Assembly: GCA_027924585.1 (NCBI GenBank)
Contig: BSBM01000179.1
Span: 15,172,501-15,236,500 of the forward strand
DNA from: Larix kaempferi
Lineage: Eukaryota; Streptophyta; Pinopsida; Pinales; Pinaceae
Length of the DNA: 64,000 nt
Direction of reading: 5' to 3'
Part shown: piece after piece, positions 22,295 to 34,850 of the stretch
Layout of the letters: every line of letters starts with the position of its first letter
Position numbering within the stretch: the first letter of the stretch is position 1
Notes under the pieces: generated by a model
The model's input: only the letters and a program-made list of their open reading frames with translations
What the model was told of the DNA's origin: nothing
Database searches by the model: none
Translations under genes and position numbers: made by a program

Positions 22295-25200
22295 ATGGAT
22301 GTTGAGGTCGACATTCAGGAACCACTTATTGACCCTCCGTCTCAAGATGACCAGCCAGAGATATCTCTCCATGCTTTAGCTGGAATCACCACCCCCCAAA
22401 CAATGCAGGTCAGGGGTTACTTCAAGAAGCTTCCTTTTACAATACTCATTGATTCTAGTAGCACTCATGATTTCATTGACCCTTGGATCGCCAAACAAGC
22501 TGATTGTTTTATCTATCCTTGCTCCAACTTTGAAGTCATGGTTGCCAATGGGGACACCTTACCTTGCAACGGGAAGTGTCAAAATGTGCGTATCTCTATG
22601 GGAGATTATAACTTGTGCTCTGACATGTTTGCCTTGACCTTAGGCGGATGTGATGTGGTTTTGGGCGCTCAATAGCTACGTACACTTGGCCCTATCTTAT
22701 GGGATTTTGCTGAACTTTGGATGCAGTTTTCCCTTAATAGACAAAAGCACACTGACAGGATTACAACCAGGGTCTCTCAGCATCATCAGTTCACATCGCA
22801 TGGAAAAACTCCTCAAGAATAATTCACATGGTGTCATCGCTCAGATCCATTCCATTCAGATGCAACCATAAGCGGTCTCCACTACTCCTTTGGATCTACA
22901 ACAAATTCTGGATCGATATATAGGTGTCTTTGCTGAACCAGTGGGATTTCCACCATCAAGGCCAGAAGACCATCGTATTCAGCTCCTTCCTGGCAGCATT
23001 CCTCCCAACATCAGGCCCTATCGCTACCCATTTCACCAAAAAACGGAGATTGAAATGCTCGTTCGGGACTTATTGAAGCAAGGTATTATTCGCCCAAGCA
23101 CTAGTTCCTTTTCTTCTCCAGTTCTTCTTGTCCGCAAAAAAGATGGGTCATGGTGCCTCTGCATTGACTTTTGAGCACTTAATCACCTTACCATCAAGGA
23201 TAAGTTTCCAATTCCTGTTGTTGATGAGCTTCATGGGGCTCAATTTTTCTCCAAGTTGGATCTTCGTTCTGGGTATCATCAAATTCGGGTTCATGAGGAT
23301 GATATCCCTAAAATAGCTTTCCGCACACATGATGGTCATTATGAGTTTTGGTCATGCCCTTTGGCCTCACTAATGCTCCTTCCACATTCCAGGCCTTAAT
23401 GAATAAAATATTTTGACCCTACTTGCGGAAATTCATTCTGGTATTCTTTGATGATATCCTCATCTACAGTAAAACATGGGATGAACATCTCCAGCATCTG
23501 GATCTTGTCATGCAACTTTTCTCTGACCATCATATCCACGCCAAGCAGTCTAAATGTGTTTTTGGACAGAAGGAAGTTGAGTATCTCGGGCACATTATCT
23601 CAGCACAAGGGGTTCGTGTGGATCCTGCCAAAATCGATGCCATGGAAAATTAGCTGCATCCTTAGACACTCAAGAGCCTTCATGGTTTTTTGGGGATGAC
23701 TGGCTACTACCGCAAGTTTGTCAAGGATTATGGGAAGATTGCAGCTCCATTAACTACTCTATTGAAAAATTATGCTTTTACATGGACACATGCTGCTTAG
23801 TGTGCATTTGACAAACTAAAACAAGCTATGTGTACGACACCTGTTCTAGCTATGCCCAATTTTTCCAAGCCCTTCACTATTGAGAGTGATGCTTGCGGCA
23901 ATGGACTTGGTGTTGTTCTCTTTCAATATGAACACCCGATTACGTTCACCAACAAAGCCCTTTCAGGTAAGAATTTAGCTGCCTCTACATATGAGAAGGA
24001 AATGATGCCTATTTTGCATGCAGTACAGAAGTGGCGACCATACCTATTAGGGAATTATTTCTACATCAAGACTAATCACCAGAGTCTGAAATATTTCTTG
24101 GAATAGCATGTCTCCTCCCTAGCACAATAGAAATGGGTTAGAAAACTCATGGGTTATGACTATGAGATCACTTACAAGAAGGGTAAAGACAATATTGTGG
24201 TAGATGCTCTTTCTCGCACATTTGATGCCCAAGGTTCTCTTTCAGCTATTTCTATGCCTGTTCCACATTGGTTGCAACCTATTCAACAGGGTTATGTCAA
24301 TGACTCTTCCTTATCTCAAATCATTCAACGCTTGACCAACAACCCTTCTGCTGTACCACATTACTCTTGGGATGGTGCTTCTTTGAGATACAAGGGTCGT
24401 CTGGTGCTTCCCCAGAGCACAGATCTTCAACAAGCTGTCTTCTATGAACTCCATGCTTCTCCATCGGCAGGGCACTCTGGGTTCCTCAAAACGTATGAAC
24501 GGGCATGACGTAACTTCTTTTGGCAGGGCATGAAAAGGACAATTCAACAGATGGTGGCTGAATGTGATACTTGTCAGCGCAATAAGGGTGAAACAACACT
24601 TCTTGCAGGATTGCTCGAACCCTTGCCCATACCTACACGGATTTGGACAGATATTTCTATGGATTTCATTGAAGGGCTCCCTAAATCTAGCGGGAAGATA
24701 GTGATTCTCATTGTGGTCGATCGCCTCTCCAAATATAGTCATTTTTGTGCTCTCGACCATCCCTATATAGCCTCCTCAGTCACTCAAATTTTCCTGGACC
24801 AGATCTTTCATCTTCATGGAATCCCTTCTTCCATTGTCTCGGATCGTGATGCAACTTTCACCAGTCATTTTTGGACAAAACTATTTCGCCACACTGGCAC
24901 CAAACTGAAGATGAGTTTAGGGTATCACCCACAAACAGATGGTCAGACTGAAATTATCAATAAATGCTTGGAAACTTATATTCGTTGCTTCACCTCTGAA
25001 CAACAACATCAATGGGAAAAGTGGCTCCCTCTCGCTGAATGGTGGTACAATACCTCTTACCACACTGCCTCTAAAATGAATCCATAAGAAGCAGTCTATG
25101 GTCAGGCACCTCCAGTTCTTCTTCCATACACCCCCAACAGTTCACTAGTTCAGGAAGTTGACACGGTCCTTCGAAATCGCGATCAGATTCTTCGCATTTT

Positions 25201-25693
25201 GCGGGACAATCTTCACATGGAAAGAAATCGCATGAAGCAACAAGCTGATCAGCATCGTTCTGAGCGCACTTTTCAAGTAGGCGATATGGTTTTTCTTCAT
25301 CTCCAGCCATACAAGCAATCCTCCTTGAAACTCAAAGGGCGTCATAAGCTCGCTCCAAAGTTCTATGGGCCATATCGGATTCTTCAGAAGATTGGGTCCG
25401 TTGCTTATAATTTGAAACTTCCTCCTTCTTCCCACATTCATCCAGTATTTCATGTCTCTTGTCTGAAGAAAGTTCTTGGCACCAACATCAGTGGACAAAC
25501 GATTTTACCCGAACTGGATAATGAAGGATCCATCCTTTTGGAGCCGGAGGCCATCCTCAATCGGCGCATTCATCAGCTTTGCTCTCGCTCTATCACAGAG
25601 GTCTTAATTCAGTGGCACGACATGCAACCAGAGGATGCTACATGGGAACCACTCCTTCAGATTCAACAACAATTTCCACATCTAAAGCTTTGA
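22295..25693 (+). pseudogene. pol: Gypsy pol remnant: protease, RT, RNase H, integrase, chromodomain
   Basis: Order: aspartic protease (22295-22675; active site reads DSSS, usual DSGS), reverse transcriptase (22890-23660; FFDDILIYS catalytic box near 23440), RNase H (23828-24106), integrase with zinc-binding N terminus (from about 24450) and DDE core (WTDISMDF, SDRDATF, TEIINKCLE), then a chromodomain-like tail near 25540-25690 with WHDMQPEDATWEP. Most is in one frame. The frame changes near 22680-22880 and returns near 23350. Stops lie at 22675, 23172-23174, after 23653, near 24106, at 24508 and near 25087. The chromodomain marks the chromovirus lineage; such tails are thought to steer integration to heterochromatin. 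Confidence 0.93.
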
Positions 25694-25722
25694 GGACAAA
25701 GCTTTTTTTAAGGGGGAGGGGA

Positions 25723-26097
25723 TGTTAGGAACCCATGTCTTTACTTTTTTAGTATATTGTTGTTGGACGCATATGCTTTGAAAGTCATCCCATAGTATTT
25801 GTTGATCAATAGTTTGTGTTATTGTTGTTGGCGCATATGCCTTGTAAGTCGCCCGTAGTATTGTTGACCCATAGTTTGTAGTGGCCCATGGTTTTGACCC
25901 ATAGTGTTGGCGCCTAGACTTAGTATATAAGTGTGTGTTGAGACTTATGAAGGCACTGCGAAGTTATTTGTATTGAGCTTTCTCAAAGGAGGTTGCCCCC
26001 TCGAAGTGGCCTGTGATCAATATAAAAGTGATTCTGAGTTCTGTCATTTCTGCTATTTCACATATTCTTATTAATTAATTGTTGCAGGTGCTTCACA
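25723..26097 (+). repeat. 3' LTR, 375 bp
   Basis: It starts TGTTAGGAACCC directly after the purine tract AAGGGGGAGGGGA (25710-25722) and ends CTTCACA. Confidence 0.93.
25924..25931 (+). promoter_or_regulatory. LTR TATA box, 3' LTR copy
   Basis: TATATAAG matches the one at 20561-20568. Confidence 0.6.
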
Positions 26098-26568
26098 CAA
26101 TCATACAACATAAATTCAATGTGGATATCTCTTCTTAGTTACGTACAATGAGCTCATATGACATAGATGCATGGAATGAGAAATAAGAGTGTGAGTTTAA
26201 ACAATAATACAAAGAGATAGTAGTAAAAACATTTTAGTTAACATAGAACATAGTCTACAGTAATGAAAACAAAGAAATACTTAGCTTGCACGATGACAAG
26301 AAAACAAAGACACACAATTTGATATGGGAAATTTTTTTGTTGTAATGAAAAAGAGGAACACACATGAACTTAGCTGAACATTTACAATAGAGATAAAACA
26401 CCATGAAGTCCACTGCCACTGAGGGGCCCTCCCAGGTAGTAGTGGCCAAAGCTTCAGGGACTACTCAATCACCAGATCATAAAAATGAGTTTAACCCAAG
26501 GACAGAGCATAATTCTCATTATAAAAACGTAGAGCCAAAATTACATCATTTCTCAGCCCTCTGGGGCT

Positions 26569-26577
26569 CTATTTATA
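26569..26577 (-). promoter_or_regulatory. TATA-like site without an assigned gene
   Basis: CTATTTATA reads TATAAATAG on the minus strand, followed by GAGCCCC. It may be a remnant LTR promoter; no LTR pair was found. Confidence 0.3.
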
Positions 26578-26876
26578 CATAAAAAAAACATTGGGGAGTG
26601 GATAGAACTGAATCCCCAAGTTCCTGAGTTGTTACAAATAATTTCTAAATTTAGAAAACAACCAACCACGTTTTCTGGAAAAGTTGGTTTCAGAGAACCA
26701 CGAACGGCTCCCAAATGGCTTTGAATTTTGGCAAAATTCCTCATGGTGACCAAAATGGGCCTATTCCGCACAAAACCTATGTGCTAGAATTTTCAATTTC
26801 GCCTCCGTTTGCCCGCAGATCCAGCACAAAATTTTGTCATCTGTTAAAACACGTTTTTGACAGAAAATGAATGAAG

Positions 26877-26912
26877 GTCCGAATGGGCATCCGAATGAGC
26901 ATCCAGATGACC
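26877..26912. repeat. Three tandem 12-bp units
   Basis: The units read GTCCGAATGGGC, ATCCGAATGAGC and ATCCAGATGACC. They are close relatives of the units at 19057-19104. Confidence 0.75.
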
Positions 26913-27747
26913 TGTAACGAAAATTAGTTAATAAATCCAGTTTCTGAGTGGAATTTCGGCTAAGTTGTTGCATGAGTTGATTGTTGCTTGGGTTTGTTGG
27001 CTTCAAACTATGGCTGCATTTTATTGGTTGGGTTGGAAGTATCTTAATCCCCTTTGTGCGCTCCATTCCATCACGTGAATCTGGGTGAATTTATCTTTTA
27101 CATCTTGCACAAAACGTTTACATTATATTAACCTACAACAATTAAAAAAAAAGAAATGTATATAAAATATGAAGTCACTTTAAATTAAATCATAGTGGAG
27201 TAATATGAGGTGGCTTGCTTTTTAAATAAAAACTAATCTAAATTTCCATAAGGAACGTGTTTCATGTCTCTAATTTAAGTGGCATAAAGAGTGGATTTTC
27301 ATTATATTTTAAAGAATTGCCATGTCATGAAAATAAAAATTTTCATTAAAATAACTTTGGTTATTATTTTCAAATTTAAAACAAATTTTGTTAAAATGAA
27401 ATTAAAATAGTTTTATCTTCTTTCATTTTTAAATTTGTTTAAATGTGAATTAGTGAACCAACTCATCATTACTTCATGGTTTATGCATATGCAGGTATTC
27501 ACAGGATCAATGAGAGGATAGACCAAAGCAATAAACCAATATTGAAACATGCCATCAAACCAATGTGAAACTTAGGACTTTGAAGAAGGGTCGAATGAAA
27601 GGTCAGATGGAGTACCGAATGTCTTATGATTTGCACAATATTGCATTTAATACATTAAAAATAACATATTAGGCTTACTTTACATTTACGAGATTTAATT
27701 AATAAAACAAAGTAAAAGATAACCTTATTGAACATAAATGTATTAAA

Positions 27748-29400
27748 TCATGGTAGATAGGATGATAAATTAATGTAAATAACATCATTATAAAAGGCAA
27801 TTCTAGAGCCCAACAAGAGTGTAGCAGTCGAAGTGACTGGCGTGCCAATCGCTGGTGAAGGAACGACGCTGCTACCTACACCGACCCCACTAGTCCTCGC
27901 ACCATAAGGATCACCCTGCTCCTACAAAAACACGTATAAAACACAAAGTATTGTTATAAAGCGATAGTATAATTATAATCATGAATAATTAAAAAAATAA
28001 CTGGCATAATTCAAGACGTTGCTTACCCCAAGCTCACAAATCTCATGCGTCAGGGTATCCATTCTATCTCTTATCTCTTGTGTCTTTGGCATATTCAATA
28101 ATAAAGTAGTGAATTCCTTGTTTTTTTTTTATTAAAATCGTCTTTACTGTGTCCACAGGGTCGGCTGACAAAAAAAATTCTTCTTCGCTTGGCACTTCCT
28201 TTGTAGCATCTGTGGACTTCTACGATGTTATTTCCTTTCCCCTATCACCCTGTTGATCAATATGGAAGCATACATAATAATGCACATAATGCATCCACCA
28301 TTTCACATAAATTGGTTATGAGGACATTCACAAATTGGTTATTAATTTGAAATGAACAAGAATCTATGCATTTTGTCAATTATTACTTTTTCTCCTTATA
28401 TTTGTATAAAAAATAAAACAAAAACACATTATTCATATTAAGTACAAATACAAACAACTTTGTATCTATAATGAATGAAAGTAACATTAACTAAGCCTCA
28501 ACTATAACAAAACTAATTTTTTTCAGGAACCATGAATTATTCAGATGTTGAGTTCACTGACATAACGCATGGCAACATTTTACAGTAAATGTTAAATATA
28601 AAATACAAGAGTCATTGCATATAGGTTGGGTAAAATAGTATACATACCGGTGTATATATTCGATTCAAATTGTAGTCAATCAACAAATATTTCCCTGCAA
28701 CTATTGATTTTATTGCACATACGAATACTTGGTTTCCTTCACGCCCCTCGAATATGCAATTGGGTTGCTTATTTGTTGTCGCAGGTCATGTACTATTTAT
28801 AAACCATGCAATATTCCCCGTTTCTTTTGGCCTTATGTCAATATACATTGATTCTCCTTTGTTATGATCATTGTCTTTTAGTTGTAAATAATTTGGAGCT
28901 ATGCCATATCTTCACATACTTTTTGTATATTGGATTAGGTGTATCCAATCTATGTAGTTGTAATAGGGCCTGACATACTCCATCAATTAAATTAATCCAC
29001 CATTGTGGACCTTTATTCCAACTATGGAAAATAGCCCCAAACCACGCAATGATGATGGATCAATGTGGTATATCCTTCCATCGACACAGAAATCAGCTTT
29101 GATTTGAGGAAGATCCATGGGTACCCATCATTTGACTAGATGTTTGTACCTCAAAGGCACCTCGATGTCACCTATGCTCTCATCACCATAAGAACATGAC
29201 CCCCCTTTAGCAAGAAAAAAATATGAATCGTCTATTGAATTTTCTTCTGATATTTTCAGCTCTAGTTGATCTCCGCTTGTTAGACATACTAGATGTCCCA
29301 CTTTCCTCTATTCTACCTGAAATTCCCTCACTCGACGAGGATAGATATGACAAGTATTTGTTTGGTTGTACATCCTATAACACTCCATCGAGTGAGAGAA
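27748..29400 (-). pseudogene. Spliced SET-domain-like gene, broken
   Basis: Three minus-strand exons keep phase: about 29206-28648, 28249-28027 and 27921-27748. Introns of 398 and 105 bp have donors GTATGT and GTAAGC and acceptors CAG and TAG. Exon 1 carries SET-like features in order: SSLRGLGLFS, the GNIAWFINST block (family usual: GN-x-x-RFINHS) and a final LLIDYN (usual E-x-x-YDYN). SET proteins are mostly lysine methyltransferases using S-adenosylmethionine. Here the usual His of the NHS motif is absent. Exon 1 has four stops, two probably from CGA codons. Exon 2 has an early stop and a one-base slip in an A tract; it then reads as a coiled-coil-like helix. Exon 3 is a Gly/Ser/Thr tail ending at 27748. 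Another frame reads as an N-terminal Ser/Arg-rich stretch up to about 29400. Confidence 0.65.
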
Positions 29401-29409
29401 ATAGTTAGC

Positions 29410-32400
29410 GAGTGTCATAAAATCAAGGTGACTAGGTCAATCATATATAATATATGGTTAAAAAGTATATGATAAAAAATGTTAATTTATGGTACTTAAA
29501 TTAGATGGTCAATCATATTTAATAAAAAGAAAGGAAAATACATACATCAATATTTTTTTTCAAGTTTCTAAACAAGTTAATGAGAGAAAGGTCATATAGA
29601 AAATATTACTTGCACACGACATTCTTTCCCATGGATATATACATGCTTCATGACCCCTAGCCTAAGGTTTGGCTTAGAATATGTATAAACTCAGTTATTC
29701 AATGCTATAATAGATAATTGCTAGTTCCTACCTATAGATGTTGGTCTCTTGTAAGTTAGTATGGAATGTATAAAATGAACTCCATGACATCATGGGAGAT
29801 AAATGAATGATCGGATATATATGCATTTGGATATCCTATACTCAATTTTCATTTTTTGAGATGTTGAGTAGTGTTATGTGGTGATCATATTAGTTAAGCA
29901 CGAGAGAAAATGGGTTGGGCTAAAAGAGAGTGAAGCTTATAGCTAGTTCCTTCACCTGGTGGCCTCCTAGCATGGCTTAGGGCTGGTGTATGTAGTTGAT
30001 ACCTATGGTTGGGCATAAATTTTTCTTATGTAATCAATTGCTTGGATCTTCTTTAGTTAAAAGGTAAGTATTTATTGTTGTCTATGAACAGGAAAACTAT
30101 GTTTACTTCATGTTATGAAAATGATTATTATGAATGTTTTGTGTGTGAAGCATATTTTTAATTGCATTGTGTTTTATATTCATGCACTTGCACAATTATT
30201 CCTTTAAATTACGACTTTCATGGGAGGATTAATTAGCTGTAAAATCAAATTTTATCCTTTGTGAGGTGAAATTTTGTATGAGGAAATTCATAACTACCCA
30301 ATCATGCCACAGTGATTGATGGGGACGCTATTGACATTCCATGAAGTAGTGGTCATTGGGAAAGGGTAACAATGTAATCCATATTGACCCCATTATCATT
30401 TTCATCCATCACAACCAAGACTTTGCAAAAATTTAGATTCATTGGACCTCTTATGGTAGGGACATGGAAATCTTCTATCATGCAAAATCTAGGCTTATTT
30501 TCAGACTACTCATGATATAGGGATGCTTGGGAGTTCAGGAGGAGAGGAGAGGACCTATCCCTCTTTCCCTAAGCTTCAGGGGGGATGCTTAAGGATAAAC
30601 ATAACATCTCCTTCCCATTGATCAACATTGTGAGCTTATTTTGTATTGATGCACCATAGGTTCCCAAAAAAATATTATTTTGATTTAAATATTTTGACAA
30701 TTATTTTTAATGTAATATTTATTTAAAACTCAAAAACACAAAGTGGCACTTTGCACAACAAACAATTTTTTTTTAATTAATAAAATAAAAATGGCACTCG
30801 GAGAGTTCAGCTAAATGAGGGGACACCACCATGGCACAATAGAACATGTGTAAGAACGCTAGAGAGATCTTTACCAATCAAATCCAATATAAAACTCAAC
30901 AACCAAACAAGATTCTAAATCATAGGGATTTATGGATTGATTGGAGATTTGATTGGGATGGCATAAGACCTAGGAAATGTTGGGACTCACAAATGCCATA
31001 TTTTCATCCACTTTATCTTTCGCTATTTTTCACATTTCATCGTCCCATTAACCTTTCATTATACCATTTCCTTACATATATTTGGGTTTCACCTTATTAT
31101 TTTCCACTTTATTCATTTTAGTATCATAAGTGAATTTATGATTAAATATCGGAAATTGACATGTTTTTCACTAATATCTCAAGTATGGATGAGCTTTGTA
31201 ATGTGTAGGAATATGGAAGGATCAATTCAAAGAAAGACTCCTCGAATATCTCCTCCACCATTTCAAGGAGATAGTTATTCAAAGAATATTCCAAGGAGAA
31301 TATCATGGAGATTTGGTTGGCATATCTTATCTAGGATGTATGAGAGGCATGTGGAGAATTTGTGAGAGACGTGGAGGATTTGAAGGGATCATATCTTGTA
31401 ATAATAGGAAATTAGTTGAGAGTGGTTGAAAGAATAGTGGACAGGTAATTATGAGATGGTTATCTTCTTCTCAAAGAAATTCATGTATAAAAGAGAGTGG
31501 TCTCTCTTCATTTGGGATAGTAGATTAGGAGGAGATTAGTCTCAAATTGTAAAAGTTAGTTTTGACTTTGTAATATGGAGAAGGGGATTCTTAGCTTTTG
31601 TTCATAATCTTAGTTTTGATGCTTTCATGATTTGTCATTGATTCTTGTGATGTAAATTAAGATTTCTTTTTTGTTAATGTGAGCTCACATGTGTTCTCTC
31701 GTTGCTCTTCATATGTTGTCTTTCTTGTATGCAATTTACTTTCAGTCGTGTGTTTCAGCTTCCAACATTAGATTAGCAGTTGTGTGTTTCAGCTTAAGGG
31801 GGGAATTAGATTAGCAATTAACAATTAGCAAGGGGGGTTAGATTAGCTTAATTCAACTTCAATCCTACATATATTTTGCGTGTGCTTCGTAAGCCTATGA
31901 ACCTCAGATTGACAAATTAAATAGTTGGGAAAGTACTACAACATAATTAAATGACAATATTTCCACCTAAGAGGAAACACTATATATAATGGTGCACTAA
32001 GATAGCATGGGACACTGTGTTGTGCATAGAGGAACGATTTGAGTGTTCTCTCATTTCATAAGTCCATCTGCTTGTTACGGGCCTTGGAAGAGAGTGTTGC
32101 GAGGAAGCAAAATTGTTTACATTTTAGTGGATGGTGGTGATCCAGCTCGGGGTTGGAGCTGAGCACAGAAGTAGGTTTCTCTCTCCTATGGTTGGGAGGA
32201 AATGACTCTCCAAGCAACAATTTCCATTTTTATCAAGTAAGTATATTCCGATCATATGAGTAAATAATTAAGAATGGCGCAAAGACATTTATTTCGGGAT
32301 ATCATTGTTGTTTTTATTTTATGTATTAGTCTACGTCAAAAATGGTCACAGATATTATGTTCTAATTGTTATACTGTAAAGAAAACAACAATATCAAATA

Positions 32401-33477
32401 AATAGAGTAATATGTGATTTTATGGAGTTTTAAGCGTGTAATTCTGGATAAATTTTCTATTACTACATTCAGATCTCACAAGGGTGATTAGAGCAAGCAT
32501 TTCTATATGTATTTATATAGAAAAGTTAATCTTTATTCTTTTTGTTCCTTATAAGAAAATATATTAAGTATTTTTTTCTTTTACGAAATGTTGCAAGGCC
32601 GTGAACTAGATTGAATGGAATCGCTAAATTCCTTTTGGGGTTATCGAAATTTTAACCCAAGTATATACACAGATATGCTATTTGATATGTCTACTATAGT
32701 GTTAGTCACACCTCTTTACTCGTTGATGATTTTAAAGCGATTTGTATACTTCACTTGGGGCGAATAAAATAGAATAACATCTATTTAAAAATTTTCCTGG
32801 CTAGAGGATTGGTCGATAATGCTTTCTTTCTATTCGAATTTACATGTGTCAACACCTTCCTAAAAGGAACAACTGAGATATGCGCACTCCAGAGATACTT
32901 TGTATTTAATTAACTGTGTGATAGGGAAACTCCTTTATGCAAGAAGTTATCACATAAAATACCTTTGGTATTTTATAATCATATTGGGAAGGAATGTCAT
33001 TATACATACACATAAATATTGCATTTTTATATATTTGGAAAATGGTTGATATACATATCTATTGTAGGATTTATTGAAAATTTATTACATGGCATATGAG
33101 AGAGTTTTCATTTAATTATATATATATATAAGCGAATGTTATCTTGAGTAGGGTTATTAAAATGAAGCATATAAAGTTAGATTATTTATCTTTAGATGAA
33201 AAGAAAGCGATTCACAAAAATATGATTTAAGTAGGAGTAGATATATGCCTTAGTAAGTGCATACAATCTCAAGTATCTGATTATTATCAAGAAGTTATGA
33301 ATTACAATAGCTCGCGTTCGCGTTCTGGTGGTGAAACTTTTCTACGAAATGAGGTGAAAATATAATAAGAGGTGAAAGTACTATTAAATTAATATACATA
33401 TGTGTATAAATATATATATGGGTATAGAAATAGCTTTGTAATCGTTTTTTTTTTTCAAAATTTGGGTTGTGACATTG
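29410..33477. other. Long stretch without recognisable genes
   Basis: No gene or clear repeat pair is seen in 4 kb. A TATAAAAG lies at 31486-31493 followed by pyrimidine-rich sequence. The last part, ending in GGGTTGTGACA at 33474, is probably the 5' LTR of the gypsy fragment that follows, but its start could not be fixed because the matching 3' LTR is missing. Confidence 0.5.
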
Positions 33478-33489
33478 TGGTAGTAGAGC
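33478..33489 (+). other. Degenerate primer-binding site
   Basis: TGGTAGTAGAGC differs at two positions from the initiator-Met site. It lies three bases after a likely LTR end (GTGACA, 33469-33474). Confidence 0.65.
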
Positions 33490-33614
33490 TTAGTTTATGA
33501 CACTTAGCCTTATGGTGTCCACTAAGTGTTATGAGAAAAAAAAACTAATTTTGTTTACATGTTGTACTTTCGTGCATCAAAAGAAAGTTTGTGTTACTAA
33601 ACTACATGAAGATA

Positions 33615-34748
33615 TGGCCGGAAGACAACCCCCCACCCCACGTGTATGGGTTGAACTAAATGATGAGAATAAAAAGGTGAATAATGCGATTTTGCAGATG
33701 GTAAAAGATTTACAAACCGAATTAATGAACTTTAAGATTGAACATTAGAGGGTACTGAAAACCCAAGAAGACTTAAATGAAGCCCTTCTATATATGATGA
33801 ATGAGATGACTAATGATAATAATAAAAAGAAATGTAAACGAGGAAACTCATCCTCTGACTGTCCCTCTTCTGATGGAAGCCCTATATCTAGTGAATCGAA
33901 ATATCCTAGTGATAGCTCTGAGGGAAGATATAGGAAGAAAATAAAATATAAAAATGAGCTAACAGGATAATTTAGGAAAATAAAGCCTCCTACCTTTGAC
34001 GATGAAGTAAAAAATGGAGAAGAAGTTGAGGTTTGGCTCTCTAGGATGAAGAAGTACTTCACTATGTACAAATATTCCAACTCTATGAAGGGAAAAATGG
34101 TCATCTTCAATCTAGTCGGAAAGGTTGAGATTTGGTGGCAAGACTTAAAAAGAGGAAAAATAATTAATGATAGAAAAGTAAGTTGGAACTGGTTTAAAAA
34201 GGAATTTAAAAGGGAATACCTCTCAAAATATTATTATGAAGGGAAAGATAAGGAGTTCTATGAACTAAGACCAGGGTCCATGTCCATGCATGACTTATGT
34301 ACTAAATTCTTATCCCTGTTAAGATATGCGCCTTACCTAAACGAAGAAAAAACTAAAATTCAAAGAATTCTAGGCTGCTTACCTAATTTTTATAAAGACA
34401 AATTGGAGTTTTATGAACCAAAAACTTTATATGAAGCAATGAGAAAGGCCAAATTAACATATGATCAATACAAAAGTAAGAATGAAAATCCTTATAACTT
34501 TGAAGTAATTTTAAGAGGAGAGAGTTCAAACCTTTTAATAAACATAAGAGTTTTCGTAGAAATACCTTTAAAGATAAACAACAAACAATACAAACTGATT
34601 ATAAGCAACCGATAAGAACTGCTATGTATAAATATAATATTTTTAATAAGAAGAAAGAAGAAATAAAAAGAGAACCTTTGCAGTGTTGGGGATGTGGGGA
34701 GTGTAATTTCTATCGGGATTGTCCTCATAAGAAGGATAATCAAAATAT
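33615..34748 (+). pseudogene. gag: Gypsy gag remnant
   Basis: Starts with MAGRQPP at 33615. A Ser-rich linker follows, then the capsid domain (KPPTFDDEV..VEVWLSRMKKYF at about 33985-34060; WWQDLKRG near 34130) to about 34500. Stops are at 33746 (TAG) and near 33968 (TAA). After 34615 the frame shifts by one, and a zinc knuckle follows (34690-34731), reading CWGCGECNFYRDC where the usual His is replaced. It would have formed the particle shell. Confidence 0.82.
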
Positions 34749-34850
34749 TCACACAGTCTGAGAAGTAGCCACAGTTGGAGAGGTCGCTCAGAACATACCA
34801 TAGATTAGCGTTGCTTTGGACAATCATCAAGCGGATTATCAAGCTTCCAC

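Larger units (their letters stand above)
20360..26097 (+). mobile_element. Ty3/gypsy chromovirus-type element, complete but inactive
   Basis: Two 375-bp LTRs, initiator-Met primer site, gag, protease, reverse transcriptase, RNase H, integrase and a chromodomain-like tail lie in order, with a perfect CAATC target duplication. Total length is 5738 bp. The LTRs differ at about 20 sites by eye (near 5%), and the coding part has several stops and two frameshifts, so this is an old dead copy. It sits between the two broken spliced genes on the minus strand, which share short repeat words across the insertion. Confidence 0.95.
26103..27747. other. Unassigned AT-rich stretch
   Basis: No gene is seen. 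It holds a minus-strand TATA-like site (26569) and three 12-bp units at 26877-26912 resembling those at 19057. Open frames here are short and unsupported. On the minus strand it lies downstream of the SET-like gene. Confidence 0.5.

Noticed and set aside
29223-29408. Plus-strand 61-codon open frame
   Set aside because: It is the shadow of the minus-strand Ser/Arg-rich N-terminal part of the SET-like gene.
30846-31365. Possible small genes in the 4-kb empty stretch
   Set aside because: The frames are short, AT-biased and without a conserved motif. I could not separate them from chance.
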